20,410 bases of DNA from contig MDVS01000118.1 in NCBI GenBank assembly GCA_001940645.1, forward strand, positions 1 to 20,410, in the 5' to 3' direction. The notes beneath the pieces were generated by a model. The model did no database searches, was not told where the DNA came from, and was given only the letters and a program-made list of their open reading frames with translations. Below, piece by piece: positions 7,501-16,100 of the stretch (position 1 is its first letter; the number at the start of each line of letters is the position of its first letter). This DNA is from Candidatus Heimdallarchaeota archaeon LC_3. Lineage in GTDB: Archaea; Asgardarchaeota; Heimdallarchaeia; Hodarchaeales; LC-3. The position numbers were made by a program, and so were the translations under genes.

Positions 7501-9873
7501 CAAGATGTTTTTAATTTAAATAATATTTTTACTGTATTACAGCAAGACTTATCAATTATAGAAATAATTGGCCTTATTATAATTTTTGTTGTTGCTTTTG
7601 CTGGTTTAGCTTATGCCTGGATATTAAGAAGGCAAATCCTTGCTAAAGATACTGGAACTCCTGAAGAACAGAAGATCTCTGGTTGGATTAAACAAGGAGC
7701 TGATGCATATTTAAGAAAGCAATTCCAATCTGTTGCAATTTCAGTTGTTGTTTTGACAGTTGTTATGTTTTTAACAGTTACAGTTCCTACATTTCTTAAT
7801 TCGGCTAGTACTCAAGCAGATATAGATGATTCTATTATATTAGGGTTAGGAAGAGCATTTGCTTTCTTAATGGGTGCATCATTTTCTGCTGCAACAGGGT
7901 TTTATGGAATGCGTATGGCAATTTATGCTAATGTAAGAGTTGCCTCTGCTGCTAAAAGATCTTTTGGAGAAGCTTTAGAAATTGCTTATAGAGCTGGTAC
8001 AATTACTGGAATGCTCACAGATTCTCTTGGATTGTTTGGAGGAACAATAATCTTTGTAGTTTTTGGAATAGATGCTCCCGAAGTTTTGTTAGGATTCGGT
8101 TTTGGAGGAACATTACTTGCTTTGTTTATGAGAGTCGGAGGCGGAATCTATACCAAAGCAGCTGATGTTGGTGCTGATCTCGTTGGAAAAGTTGAACAAG
8201 ACCTTGAAGAAGACGATCCAAGGAATGCTGCTGTAATCGCAGATCTTGTAGGCGATAACGTAGGAGATTGCGCTGGTATGGCTGCTGATATCTTTGAATC
8301 GTATGAAGTAACAATTGTAGCTTCAATGATTCTTGGTCTCCACTTGTTTTATGAAACAGGTTCATTTATTTTCATTATGTTTCCTTTATTGGTTAGAACA
8401 ATAGGTGTATTCGCTTCAATCATAGGAACTAATTTTGTTAAAGCCAAAGATGAAAACGATGATGCTTTTAAAGCTATTGAAAGAGGATTTATTCTATCTG
8501 CGATTATAAGTATAGTGTTATTCTTCTTACTTGCATTAACTTATGTAGGAATAGATCCTATTGATATACTCGATTCTAATGGTCAAGTAGTAGGAAGTTT
8601 AGAATGGGTTGGGATAAGAGTGTTCATCGCCACCTTTTCCGGAATAATCCTCGCTGTACTGGTAAACCGATTAACTGACTATTATACTGGTACAAATCAT
8701 GAACCAGTTAAAGATATTGCTCGTTCAAGTAACTCAAGTACTGCAACAAACATCCTATCTGGTTTAGCTGTTGGAATGGAATCTTCTGCTATAGCGATTC
8801 TACTTGTAGCTGGCTCAATCTTCTTCGCATTTATTGTTTTTAATGATGCTCCTACTGTTACGTGGATTATTTATGGGGTTGGTTTAGCAGGTATTGGACA
8901 ATTAACTTTGACGGGTAATAATGTTGCCATGGATGCGTTTGGTCCGATTGCAGATAACGCAAATGGAATTGCAGAAATGACTGATATGGATGATCCAAAA
9001 GCTAGGCAAATCATGGCTGATTTGGATGCTGTCGGAAACACTACGAAAGCAATAACAAAAGGAATCGCAATTGGTAGTGCAGTTTTAGCTGCAGTAACCT
9101 TATTTGGTGATTTTGCTGTTATTACTAACCAATTTTATGTAGATAACAATATTGCTAAAACCCTTTCTTTAGACTTAGGTAATCCACAAGTCTTTTTTGG
9201 ATTATTACTCGGTGGAGCACTTCCTATGATTTTCAGTGCATTAGCTATAAGAGCAGTCGGAAGAGCAGCTAATCTGATTATTAAAGAAGTAAGATTAGAA
9301 TTTAAGAAACCTGGAGTTTGGGAAAAGACTACAGATCCAGATTATGGAAGAGTTGTTGGAATTTGTACGGTTGCAGCTCAAAAAGAACTTCTTACCCTTG
9401 GAACAATTACAGTTCTTGCACCCTTTATTATAGGCTTCTTATTTGATGAATTAACTCTAGGAGGATTTCTTGCTGGTATTATTTTAGCAGGACAATTAAT
9501 GGCAGTGTTTCAAGCAAACTCCGGTGGAGCATGGGATAATGCAAAGAAAACCATCGAAGGCGGACTCTATGGAGGTAAACGCTCAGAAGCACATAAAGCA
9601 AGTGTAATAGGAGATACTGTAGGAGATCCGCTAAAAGATACTTCAGGTCCTGCCTTGAATCCAATGATCAAAGTAGTTAATTTGATATCAATTATTATTC
9701 TACCATTAGTATTACAATTATCTATCATTGATCCTAATGAAGGTTTGGAACAGTTACTTTCAAAACTTGGAGCTTATCTATTCGCTGGAGTTCTTTTACT
9801 AATCGTAATTTTTGCTTTCTTATATTCTAAGAAGGAAAAAGGTTTCTCTCTAGAAGAAGAATCTTCTACCTAA
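7498..9873 (+). CDS. hppA: Membrane-bound proton-translocating pyrophosphatase, K+-independent type
   Basis: A 791-residue integral membrane pyrophosphatase that couples hydrolysis of pyrophosphate to ion pumping; the family has about 16 transmembrane helices and works as a homodimer. The substrate site is clear: DVGADLVGKVE at 223-233, EDDPRN at 238-243, VGDNVGDCAGMAADIFESYE at 251-270, and near the C-terminus GGAWDNAKK, HKASVIGDTVGDPLKDTSGP and ALNPMIK. In NTTKAITKG the position that separates subfamilies is Lys517; family knowledge assigns Lys here to K+-independent proton pumps and Ala to K+-dependent ones. The first 45 residues contain one extra hydrophobic helix after a short leader. 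Length is slightly above most bacterial members. It stands alone, converging with a small membrane-protein gene across 53 nt. It would recycle pyrophosphate from biosynthesis, including nucleotide-sugar formation, to energise the membrane. Confidence 0.97.
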   Translation: MQDVFNLNNIFTVLQQDLSIIEIIGLIIIFVVAFAGLAYAWILRRQILAKDTGTPEEQKISGWIKQGADAYLRKQFQSVAISVVVLTVVMFLTVTVPTFLNSASTQADIDDSIILGLGRAFAFLMGASFSAATGFYGMRMAIYANVRVASAAKRSFGEALEIAYRAGTITGMLTDSLGLFGGTIIFVVFGIDAPEVLLGFGFGGTLLALFMRVGGGIYTKAADVGADLVGKVEQDLEEDDPRNAAVIADLVGDNVGDCAGMAADIFESYEVTIVASMILGLHLFYETGSFIFIMFPLLVRTIGVFASIIGTNFVKAKDENDDAFKAIERGFILSAIISIVLFFLLALTYVGIDPIDILDSNGQVVGSLEWVGIRVFIATFSGIILAVLVNRLTDYYTGTNHEPVKDIARSSNSSTATNILSGLAVGMESSAIAILLVAGSIFFAFIVFNDAPTVTWIIYGVGLAGIGQLTLTGNNVAMDAFGPIADNANGIAEMTDMDDPKARQIMADLDAVGNTTKAITKGIAIGSAVLAAVTLFGDFAVITNQFYVDNNIAKTLSLDLGNPQVFFGLLLGGALPMIFSALAIRAVGRAANLIIKEVRLEFKKPGVWEKTTDPDYGRVVGICTVAAQKELLTLGTITVLAPFIIGFLFDELTLGGFLAGIILAGQLMAVFQANSGGAWDNAKKTIEGGLYGGKRSEAHKASVIGDTVGDPLKDTSGPALNPMIKVVNLISIIILPLVLQLSIIDPNEGLEQLLSKLGAYLFAGVLLLIVIFAFLYSKKEKGFSLEEESST

Positions 9874-9926
9874 ATCCTGAATTCTTTAAAAAACAATTTT
9901 CTAAATTATTTTTTTATTTTCTAAGC

Positions 9927-10160
9927 TTATTCTGTAATAGCTACTATAAAAGTTAGTATTTCTATTAATATTCCTATCCCAAAGATAAGCATGCCTAGTC
10001 CAATTAATCCTAAAGGTACGAAATGTTCATTTCCAAATGGTTTAACAACTAACATGCCTATTATGAATAAAACTAATCCAGTAATGAATCCAATAAAAGA
10101 ATATCCTCCGAGTTTGTAGGATAAACGATTTCTATGAACATTATGATCAATAGATGACAT
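9927..10160 (-). CDS. Small two-helix membrane protein, unknown function
   Basis: A 77-residue protein starting with ATG at 10160. A short basic, hydrophilic N-terminus (about 17 residues) is followed by two hydrophobic segments at about 20-40 (FIGFITGLVLFIIGMLVV) and 50-73 (LGLIGLGMLIFGIGILIEI), joined by a short loop with KPFGNEH. Both helices are rich in Gly, as in tightly packed helix pairs. I do not recognise a family. The frame is clean, and the hydrophobic pattern is unlikely to come from an antisense shadow because no gene lies opposite. It converges with hppA and follows the longin-like gene in the same direction after a 184-nt gap. Confidence 0.6.
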   Translation of the reverse strand: MSSIDHNVHRNRLSYKLGGYSFIGFITGLVLFIIGMLVVKPFGNEHFVPLGLIGLGMLIFGIGILIEILTFIVAITE

Positions 10161-10232
10161 ATCTTATCAATAGTACCTAGGTAAACCTTCTTTTTTAAAC
10201 ACTAATGTTGTCTTAGAATAGAAATATGTAGG

Positions 10233-10287
10233 AGAAATGAGGTTATTAACTAATAAAATGAAAATAATGATTTAAAATCTCATTTCT
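10233..10287. repeat. 9-bp inverted repeat between two - strand genes
   Basis: AGAAATGAG at 10233-10241 and its exact complement CTCATTTCT at 10279-10287 enclose 37 nt. It lies downstream of the longin-like gene and upstream of the small membrane-protein gene, so it could be part of a terminator or leader. Repeats of this length can also occur by chance in such AT-rich DNA. Confidence 0.3.
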
Positions 10288-10344
10288 TTAATTTCCTTTA
10301 AAACAATTTTAAATACCCTAAAAATATGTTATATAGCTAATTAC

Positions 10345-10917
10345 TTATTCTAAGACTGTTTTAACTTCACGAAAGCTTTTATGCAATATTCTATCTATTT
10401 GTGGGTAAAGTTTGCTAAAACTGTCCCGTAACCGTTCCAAATCAGCCATATTACGAGTTATTTGAGAAATAGGTGATTTATCACCCGAATCTTTTTCATC
10501 ACTAAAATAGGTTTCGAAGATTTGTTTTACCTGTGAGATCGTACCTTTACAAACTGTTCTTATTTCAAAAAAAGGGAGCATTTGTAATTTCATCTCGTCA
10601 AATACAAGGATAAAAATTAGTTCTTCTGTAAAATCAAAGAATAATCTGATAGTATGAAACCCAATATCACTTAATAAACCTGAAATTTTTTCACTAGCAA
10701 ATTTAGCTATAGCTGAAAAAAAACCAGCAACCAATAAACTATCAGATCCGAATACTGTATTATTACCATCTTTTCGGCTTTGACCTGGTAAGCTTTTATA
10801 ATTTCTCTCAATTAATGGTAATCCTTCTCTGGTTAAAATATATAGACCAAAAATACCAAAATTTGCTAGCTCAGCTTTAGTTTTTATATCTTTATCAAAA
10901 GGAAGTGGTGAATCCAT
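10345..10917 (-). CDS. Longin/roadblock-like domain protein
   Basis: A 190-residue soluble protein starting with ATG at 10917. The N-terminal 110 residues fit the small alpha/beta fold of longin or roadblock domains: a strand pair FGIFGLYILTREGLPLIERN (20-39), an amphipathic helix SLLVAGFFSAIAKFASEKIS (60-79), and a strand pair around FHTIRLFFDFTEELIFILVFD (87-107). Such domains bind small GTPases or serve as platforms for trafficking and regulatory complexes in eukaryotes, and they are numerous in Asgard archaea. Residues 115-190 are a largely helical, charged tail with a Ser/Asp-rich linker (about 139-150), possibly a coiled coil (about 152-188). No GTPase gene lies nearby in the window. 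The assignment rests on sequence pattern, not on a diagnostic motif, and longin and roadblock cannot be separated by eye. Confidence 0.55.
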   Translation of the reverse strand: MDSPLPFDKDIKTKAELANFGIFGLYILTREGLPLIERNYKSLPGQSRKDGNNTVFGSDSLLVAGFFSAIAKFASEKISGLLSDIGFHTIRLFFDFTEELIFILVFDEMKLQMLPFFEIRTVCKGTISQVKQIFETYFSDEKDSGDKSPISQITRNMADLERLRDSFSKLYPQIDRILHKSFREVKTVLE

Positions 10918-11078
10918 AAATGAAGTTATGTTCTATTAAATTCAAAATATTTTCTATAATAAGTCACGATGAAAAAACTTCATTTGAAGATGAATGTTTT
11001 AGGATTTTAATCAAAAAACGATGGTAATTCATTAAAAATTATTCATTATACAATTTACCCTTTATTCTTAATTCTTAT

Positions 11079-13922
11079 ATGAAAATTTTGAGTGTTAATA
11101 TGATTACAACCCCATTAGTAGTTATATTTTGTTTAACAGGAGTAGGAGTTGGTATTCATAAGATTAACAAAAAGTGGACAACTAATTTATCATATAATGA
11201 ATTAATTATTAACTCTTTAGTTATCAGTTCTGGAATATTAATCATTCCATTAGTGATTTTTGGTTTATGGGATTTTCCCATATTATTTTCTAGCTGGGTC
11301 TATTTTTATGCAATTGTAAGTATTATCAGTTATATTTACATTATTTATAAATCATTGAAAACAATTTTATTCAATTTAAATAGTCAACAATTTAAATTTG
11401 ATATTAGATCCAATAGAATTCTTATTGTTGGAATTATTATCTTTTGTATATATATTCTATACGCTGTTTTTCTTCCACTTAGAGGTTATGACGCGTTATG
11501 GATGTATTTACCTGATGCTTTATGGTATTATCAAACAGATTCTATTCCTTTATTCAATTTGTTAAATTTTAGACCTGCTGTAAAAGAACCCATACCTAGT
11601 TTATTTTATACATTTTCTTTGTATATCACTCAAGATTTCATAATTAATTTTATTCCATTGATATTTATTCTTTCTTGGAGTTTATTAGCAGTAGAATTTG
11701 TTAAATTTTTTTGGCCCGAGCATCCAAGATCATTACAATGGTTTGTGTGGCCAATTTTTCTTATTTTTCCCCTCAATATATGGTTTATGGATAATTGGGC
11801 ATATTATCAGGATATTTATTTAGGATTTTTCTTTTCTAGTGCCATTTATTATTATTTAAAATTAATAAATTCAAATAATGTCAAAAACCGTAGATATTAT
11901 TATCTTCTCCTAATTTTTTCAATCATTTTGTCGCTTTTTACTAAAGTAAGCGCTTGGTATTTATTCATCCTCTTTATACTTCTAATTCCGGGTAAGAAAA
12001 ACATAAAAATTTCTCAAACACTTGTTTGTTTAGGATTACTTGCATTCTTAAGTGCTCAGGTTACTTACAGATCATTTATTGGCTATTCATTGATAATATT
12101 TTTCATTGGAATTTTTATCATTTATTTTATTTGGACAAAAAAGGAAATAACACTGAGAAATGCAAATTATTTACCTGTTATTGGAAGTATTTCAATTGGA
12201 TTAATAATTGGAAGCATTTGGTTAATTGAAAACTTTCAACGGTATAAAACTGCATCTAATACACTATTCAGTGAATATTTTTCTGTTATTCCAGATATAC
12301 AATATGATTACCTAAGTAATTCGCTTAATAATCCAGGATTCATTATCGAAACGTCACAATCTGCAAGTTTTTTTGCGGGCGTTTTTATAATATTAATAGG
12401 CAACTATTTTGCCTTATTTTGGCTTTTACCGAAAATAAGGGGATTTTTTTCAAATAAAAATAATTCAGAAATAACTATTTGGATTTTGAGCATATTTATT
12501 CTCTGGATTACCTATTATCATAATGGTTCTCAACGATATTTGACTCCATTAATTATCCCAATTATTTTATTAATTTATATAGGAATCATCCATCTTTGGG
12601 AAGATATAACTATATTTCTTAATAAATTTAAACATTTTTCATTTAAATATTCTCTAAAAGATATACCTTTTTTGTACAAACTTATTTTTCTATTACTAGG
12701 CACATTAACGTTATATTTTCCATTATCTTTTGAATCAATTTCCAATTTAAATTCCAGTAATAGTTCATTAGGCCATTTGTATTTAGAATCAGCTTTTAAT
12801 TACTATAAAAACTGGTTTATAGTTGGTTTAGTAGGAATACTAATCCCAATTGTTTTATTTTTGATAATTATTTTAGCTAAATTTATATCAGAAAAAAAAT
12901 CTCTAAAATATATTAATAATAATAAAATACATGTTACCTTTAGTTCTTTGATTGTGATTTTACTTTTCATAATTCCACTAATTATTCCTACTTTCGTATA
13001 TTTTTCATCGAATAATAATATCAACGAATTTCAGCAAAACTATGCATTTGAAAATAGAGATTCGGTACATGAAATTTTAAACAAGTTATTAGAAGAAAAT
13101 GATAAAAAAGAAGCGGTATTAGTTATTAATACTCCTGGAATCCCTGTTTGGACATCTATTCCTGTAATTGATTTCACTTCACAAAAAGAATTGCTAATAC
13201 CACTTTATGAGAAGAAGAATATCTCTAACGGGCTGAATTTATTGCTTCATCCTTTATCATATATTACATCTTCTGAAAATATAACGATAAATAATGAAAA
13301 TCTAATACCAGCCATTAAATACGTTATCATTCCTAATATTGACAATTTTGTATTTTCGTATTATAATGGAATTATTAAACAAAACTCATATTTGTTTTCT
13401 ATAATAAATGATCCTCGATATTTCACAGAGAATTACAGGAATAATGAATTTATAATCTATGAGCGAATTTATAATATCCCGAGTTTTATAGGCCCTTTTG
13501 AAATCGAATTAGAGTCAGAATTGCAAAGACTTCCAATCGTTGGAGAAATTTTTCAAGAAAAATCTCTTGGTAAAAATTTAGTTTTACGAGTTAATTGGGA
13601 CCTTAGTGATATTAATCCTTCAACAATATCATTTAAACATAACATACATGTGAAATTGTTTGATAGTAAAGAATTAATTTGGATTAATTCAACAAATACT
13701 AATACTACTGGTGATTATTCAATGTTTCATGTATCATTGATTAATTTTGATACAAATATTGAGCAGATAAAAGAAATTGTTTTAGAAATAAATTATACTG
13801 ATAGTTCTTCCAAATTAATCTCTTCACAATGGCATTACCTAGCCCCTCATCCGATCGTATTAAAAATTATAAATAATGATTATATCATATTTCAAGGCAA
13901 TGGTTTAGTTTTGGAGATTTAG
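11079..13922 (+). CDS. Large GT-C type membrane glycosyltransferase-like protein
   Basis: A 947-residue protein. Residues 1-640 carry many hydrophobic helices, and 645-947 form a soluble, Asn- and Ser-rich, mostly beta C-terminal part predicted to lie outside the cell. The segment RGYDALWMYLPDALWYYQTDSIP (135-157) after the early helices resembles the first external loop of GT39/ArnT-like enzymes, with acidic Asp138 and Asp146 where the catalytic Asp is expected; KEPIPSLFYTFS (169-180) continues this pattern. SQRYLTPLIIPI (484-495) matches the RYxxP segment common in the same group. These enzymes move a sugar from a polyprenyl-phosphate carrier to a protein or lipid. ATG at 11079 has no Shine-Dalgarno; ATG at 11100 is an alternative. 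The gene is divergent from the longin-like gene across 161 nt. A possible transposon remnant begins within 10 nt of its stop. Confidence 0.72.
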   Translation: MKILSVNMITTPLVVIFCLTGVGVGIHKINKKWTTNLSYNELIINSLVISSGILIIPLVIFGLWDFPILFSSWVYFYAIVSIISYIYIIYKSLKTILFNLNSQQFKFDIRSNRILIVGIIIFCIYILYAVFLPLRGYDALWMYLPDALWYYQTDSIPLFNLLNFRPAVKEPIPSLFYTFSLYITQDFIINFIPLIFILSWSLLAVEFVKFFWPEHPRSLQWFVWPIFLIFPLNIWFMDNWAYYQDIYLGFFFSSAIYYYLKLINSNNVKNRRYYYLLLIFSIILSLFTKVSAWYLFILFILLIPGKKNIKISQTLVCLGLLAFLSAQVTYRSFIGYSLIIFFIGIFIIYFIWTKKEITLRNANYLPVIGSISIGLIIGSIWLIENFQRYKTASNTLFSEYFSVIPDIQYDYLSNSLNNPGFIIETSQSASFFAGVFIILIGNYFALFWLLPKIRGFFSNKNNSEITIWILSIFILWITYYHNGSQRYLTPLIIPIILLIYIGIIHLWEDITIFLNKFKHFSFKYSLKDIPFLYKLIFLLLGTLTLYFPLSFESISNLNSSNSSLGHLYLESAFNYYKNWFIVGLVGILIPIVLFLIIILAKFISEKKSLKYINNNKIHVTFSSLIVILLFIIPLIIPTFVYFSSNNNINEFQQNYAFENRDSVHEILNKLLEENDKKEAVLVINTPGIPVWTSIPVIDFTSQKELLIPLYEKKNISNGLNLLLHPLSYITSSENITINNENLIPAIKYVIIPNIDNFVFSYYNGIIKQNSYLFSIINDPRYFTENYRNNEFIIYERIYNIPSFIGPFEIELESELQRLPIVGEIFQEKSLGKNLVLRVNWDLSDINPSTISFKHNIHVKLFDSKELIWINSTNTNTTGDYSMFHVSLINFDTNIEQIKEIVLEINYTDSSSKLISSQWHYLAPHPIVLKIINNDYIIFQGNGLVLEI

Positions 13923-14113
13923 AACGGGAGTGAACTACCCCACCTTGAACAGTACTTCGTAACTTTTTCCTCACCTCCTAATAAAGGCATTTCCATGTCA
14001 TAATAATTCATCACGTGTAAGAGGCAATCAGTGTAAGAAGTACTAGATGTAAGCAATTTATTTGAATACATCAAATCTTTTACAAAATATGCTCTCATAA
14101 GAGAAGAATACAA
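13919..14113 (-). pseudogene. Doubtful 64-codon ORF over a possible transposon remnant
   Basis: An open frame on the - strand from TTG at 14113 (or ATG at 14098) to a stop that overlaps the stop region of the glycosyltransferase gene. The product would contain three Cys and a late segment KYCSRWGSSLPF encoded by the IS605-end-like sequence. No Shine-Dalgarno or known domain is visible. It may be the decayed tail of a transposase gene, or a chance frame. I do not assign a function. Confidence 0.25.
13926..13958 (-). mobile_element. Possible decayed right end of an IS200/IS605 (TnpB) element
   Basis: Read on the - strand, the segment runs GAAG (complement of 13955-13958), a degenerate stretch, then GGGGTAGTTCAC (complement of 13930-13941) and TCCC. 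From general knowledge, many IS605-type elements end with GAAGCCCC, a hairpin and GGGGTAGTTCAC. Here the second arm and the GTAGTTCAC tail are intact while the first arm is changed (TACT instead of CCCC), so it looks like a decayed copy. No TnpA or full TnpB gene is present in the window. Confidence 0.35.
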
Positions 14114-14257
14114 ATATGAATTTGAAAAATATCTTAGGAAAATAATTAACTAATTATTTATTTTTAAAGTGAAAATCGTATCAAAACGAATCATTTCTTA
14201 AAAATTATTTTCTTAATTATGAATGATTGAATTTTATTATTTTCACCAAGAAGATTG

Positions 14258-14265
14258 TATTTAAA
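14258..14265 (+). promoter_or_regulatory. TATA-like box of the ABC ATPase gene
   Basis: TATTTAAA lies about 55 nt before the ATG at 14319. Transcription starting some 25 nt downstream would give a leader of roughly 30 nt. That leader contains the AGGG at 14309-14312 and would leave almost nothing before the alternative TTG at 14298. Confidence 0.4.
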
Positions 14266-14318
14266 GAAATAAAATATGAATTTATTAACTAAAATCGTTG
14301 GAAATTGTAGGGAAAAAC

Positions 14319-15077
14319 ATGGAAACTTCTAAAAAAGGTCATGATATAGTTTTAAATTGCAGTAATCTCATAAAGAATTATAAATTGGGGGGTGTCATCG
14401 TACCAGCATTAAGGGGAATGGACTTAGAGGTTTCGAGGGGACAAATGATATCGATAATGGGACCTTCTGGTTGCGGTAAAACAACTCTTCTAAACTTATT
14501 AGGGGGATTAGATCAACCATCAGAAGGTACCGTTAAACTAGAAGATAGAGATATAGCAACAATGTCCGATAAGGAATTAACAAAAATTCGTAGACATAAA
14601 ATCGGATTTATTTTTCAAACCTACAACTTATTACCTGTATTAACTGCTTTTGAAAATGTCGAATTACCTATGTTGATCGCGGGAGTAGGAAAGAAAGAGC
14701 GATATTCCCGTACAAATTATTTATTAGAAGTAGTAGGATTAAAAGATCGAAAACATCACAAGCCAGATGAACTTTCAGGCGGAGAACGACAACGAGTAGC
14801 AATTGCTAGAGCTCTTTCAAATAAACCAGCAATTATTTTATGTGATGAACCTACTGGAGACTTAGATTCTGAGACTGGAGACAGAATTGTCAAGTTATTG
14901 AAAGAAGTAAATAAAACCGAAGGTCAGACAATAATTGTAGTCACTCATGATCAGGTTGTAGCAGATCAAACAGAAATTATCTATCGTTTAAAGGACGGGA
15001 AAATTTTAAGCATTGATTATCCTAATAAAAACAGAAATGTCAACCAGGAAGAGAATCTTGCAGTTGCGGAATCGTAA
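14319..15077 (+). CDS. ABC transporter ATP-binding protein, LolD/MacB type
   Basis: A 252-residue ATPase subunit with all catalytic motifs: Walker A GPSGCGKTT, Q-loop IFQTYNLLP, signature LSGGERQR, Walker B IILCDEPTGDLD and H-loop VVTHD. FQTYNLLPVLTAFENVELPM and the EPTGDLDSETG run are typical of the LolD/MacB/FtsE group, which drives mechanotransmission or lipoprotein and peptide export rather than classic import. The short tail after DGKI is polar. ATG at 14319 is preferred because AGGG precedes it by 6 nt and the promoter-like box fits; an in-frame TTG at 14298 would add 7 residues. No FtsX/MacB-type permease gene is adjacent, so its partner is encoded elsewhere. The GT2 gene follows after 84 nt. 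Confidence 0.92.
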   Translation: METSKKGHDIVLNCSNLIKNYKLGGVIVPALRGMDLEVSRGQMISIMGPSGCGKTTLLNLLGGLDQPSEGTVKLEDRDIATMSDKELTKIRRHKIGFIFQTYNLLPVLTAFENVELPMLIAGVGKKERYSRTNYLLEVVGLKDRKHHKPDELSGGERQRVAIARALSNKPAIILCDEPTGDLDSETGDRIVKLLKEVNKTEGQTIIVVTHDQVVADQTEIIYRLKDGKILSIDYPNKNRNVNQEENLAVAES

Positions 15078-15161
15078 TGAAAACAAGATTAGATTCATCT
15101 TATTATTACTTTCCTTTTTATTACTTAATTAATTAATAGGCCTGCTATAAACTAGATAAAT

Positions 15162-16094
15162 GTGAAACAGAGAACTTTAATAGGAATTCCAATATTTAAT
15201 GAAGAAGATCTCCTGGAAAAAACCTTGGATTCATTATACAATGCTGTAAAAGATGATGACATAGATATTTTAGCATATGATGATGGATCAACAGATTTTA
15301 CTCCAAAAATTCTGAGAGAGAAACAAAAAGAATGGGGAAATAAGCTAATAATAAATAATCATGCTTATTCACTAGGGTATGGTAAAACTATAATTGATAT
15401 TTTGAAGTTTGGATGCAGCAATAAAGGAAAATATGAATATGTTATCACTTTTGATGCGGATTTACAACATAATCCTGAAACATTATCAGTTATCCTTGAA
15501 ACATTAAGAAATAAAAAACACGTCGATGTAATTTCTTCAAGTCGTTATTTAGATAATAATTTTGTTAAAAACTCTATAAATGTTCCTGTTGATAGATTCT
15601 TAATTAATATGAATATTACGAAATTGTTAAATTCACTATATAGTTTGAATTTGACAGATTCATTTTCTGGATTTAAAGGATATAGAGTATGCAGAGTAGA
15701 ATCGATGTTTAATATGAGAGATGTAGGATACTCTTCTCCTATAGAATTTTGGATAAATACTGCATTTTATAATTTATTTGTGGTAGAGGTACCAACACCA
15801 CTCATCTATATTAAAGGAAGAGAAAGTAGAGGAAATGAAAAGCCTTGGAAAGATCGATTGAACAATTATCTAAATGCATTCAAAACATATGCATGGGAAG
15901 ATAGCCAAAGAGATTACGTTAATAGTATCGAACCGACAATGATGAGTTTCATTAATGAAGACTTGAAAATTTATCATGAAAATCAAGATGAGTTTATTAC
16001 TACCTTTCAGTATTTTTGGAAAAGACACAAAGAAAGTGAAAAAAATATTTATTCAAAAGAAAATATGAATAATTTGGAAATCCTAAGTAAATAG
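15162..16094 (+). CDS. Family 2 glycosyltransferase, DPM1-like
   Basis: A 310-residue GT-A glycosyltransferase resembling dolichyl-phosphate mannose/glucose synthases, which charge a polyprenyl phosphate with a sugar. LIGIPIFNEEDLLEKTLDSL (6-25) is the entry strand and helix, YDDGSTD (39-45) binds the nucleotide, FDADLQH (97-103) carries the DxD metal motif, and DSFSGFKGYR (166-175) is the typical acceptor-side segment. No C-terminal transmembrane helices are present, so it would be a peripheral membrane enzyme. The last 80 residues are charged and lack a known domain. The GTG start at 15162 has no Shine-Dalgarno, but the conserved first strand begins at residue 5, so little can be missing. 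A polyprenyl-linked sugar from this enzyme could feed the GT-C protein encoded upstream. It converges with cbf5 across 6 nt. Confidence 0.87.
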   Translation: MKQRTLIGIPIFNEEDLLEKTLDSLYNAVKDDDIDILAYDDGSTDFTPKILREKQKEWGNKLIINNHAYSLGYGKTIIDILKFGCSNKGKYEYVITFDADLQHNPETLSVILETLRNKKHVDVISSSRYLDNNFVKNSINVPVDRFLINMNITKLLNSLYSLNLTDSFSGFKGYRVCRVESMFNMRDVGYSSPIEFWINTAFYNLFVVEVPTPLIYIKGRESRGNEKPWKDRLNNYLNAFKTYAWEDSQRDYVNSIEPTMMSFINEDLKIYHENQDEFITTFQYFWKRHKESEKNIYSKENMNNLEILSK

Positions 16095-16100
16095 TACTGT

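Larger units (their letters stand above)
13923..14318. other. Intergenic region between glycosyltransferase and ABC ATPase genes
   Basis: About 400 nt with no supported gene. The left part holds the possible IS605 end and the doubtful - strand frame described separately. From about 14120 to 14290 the DNA is very AT-rich without a convincing frame and ends in the promoter-like box of the ABC ATPase gene. Confidence 0.5.

Noticed and set aside
8126..8365. 79-codon - strand frame rich in Gln and Leu
   Set aside because: It is antisense to the most conserved part of hppA; its composition is a reflection of that gene's codons.
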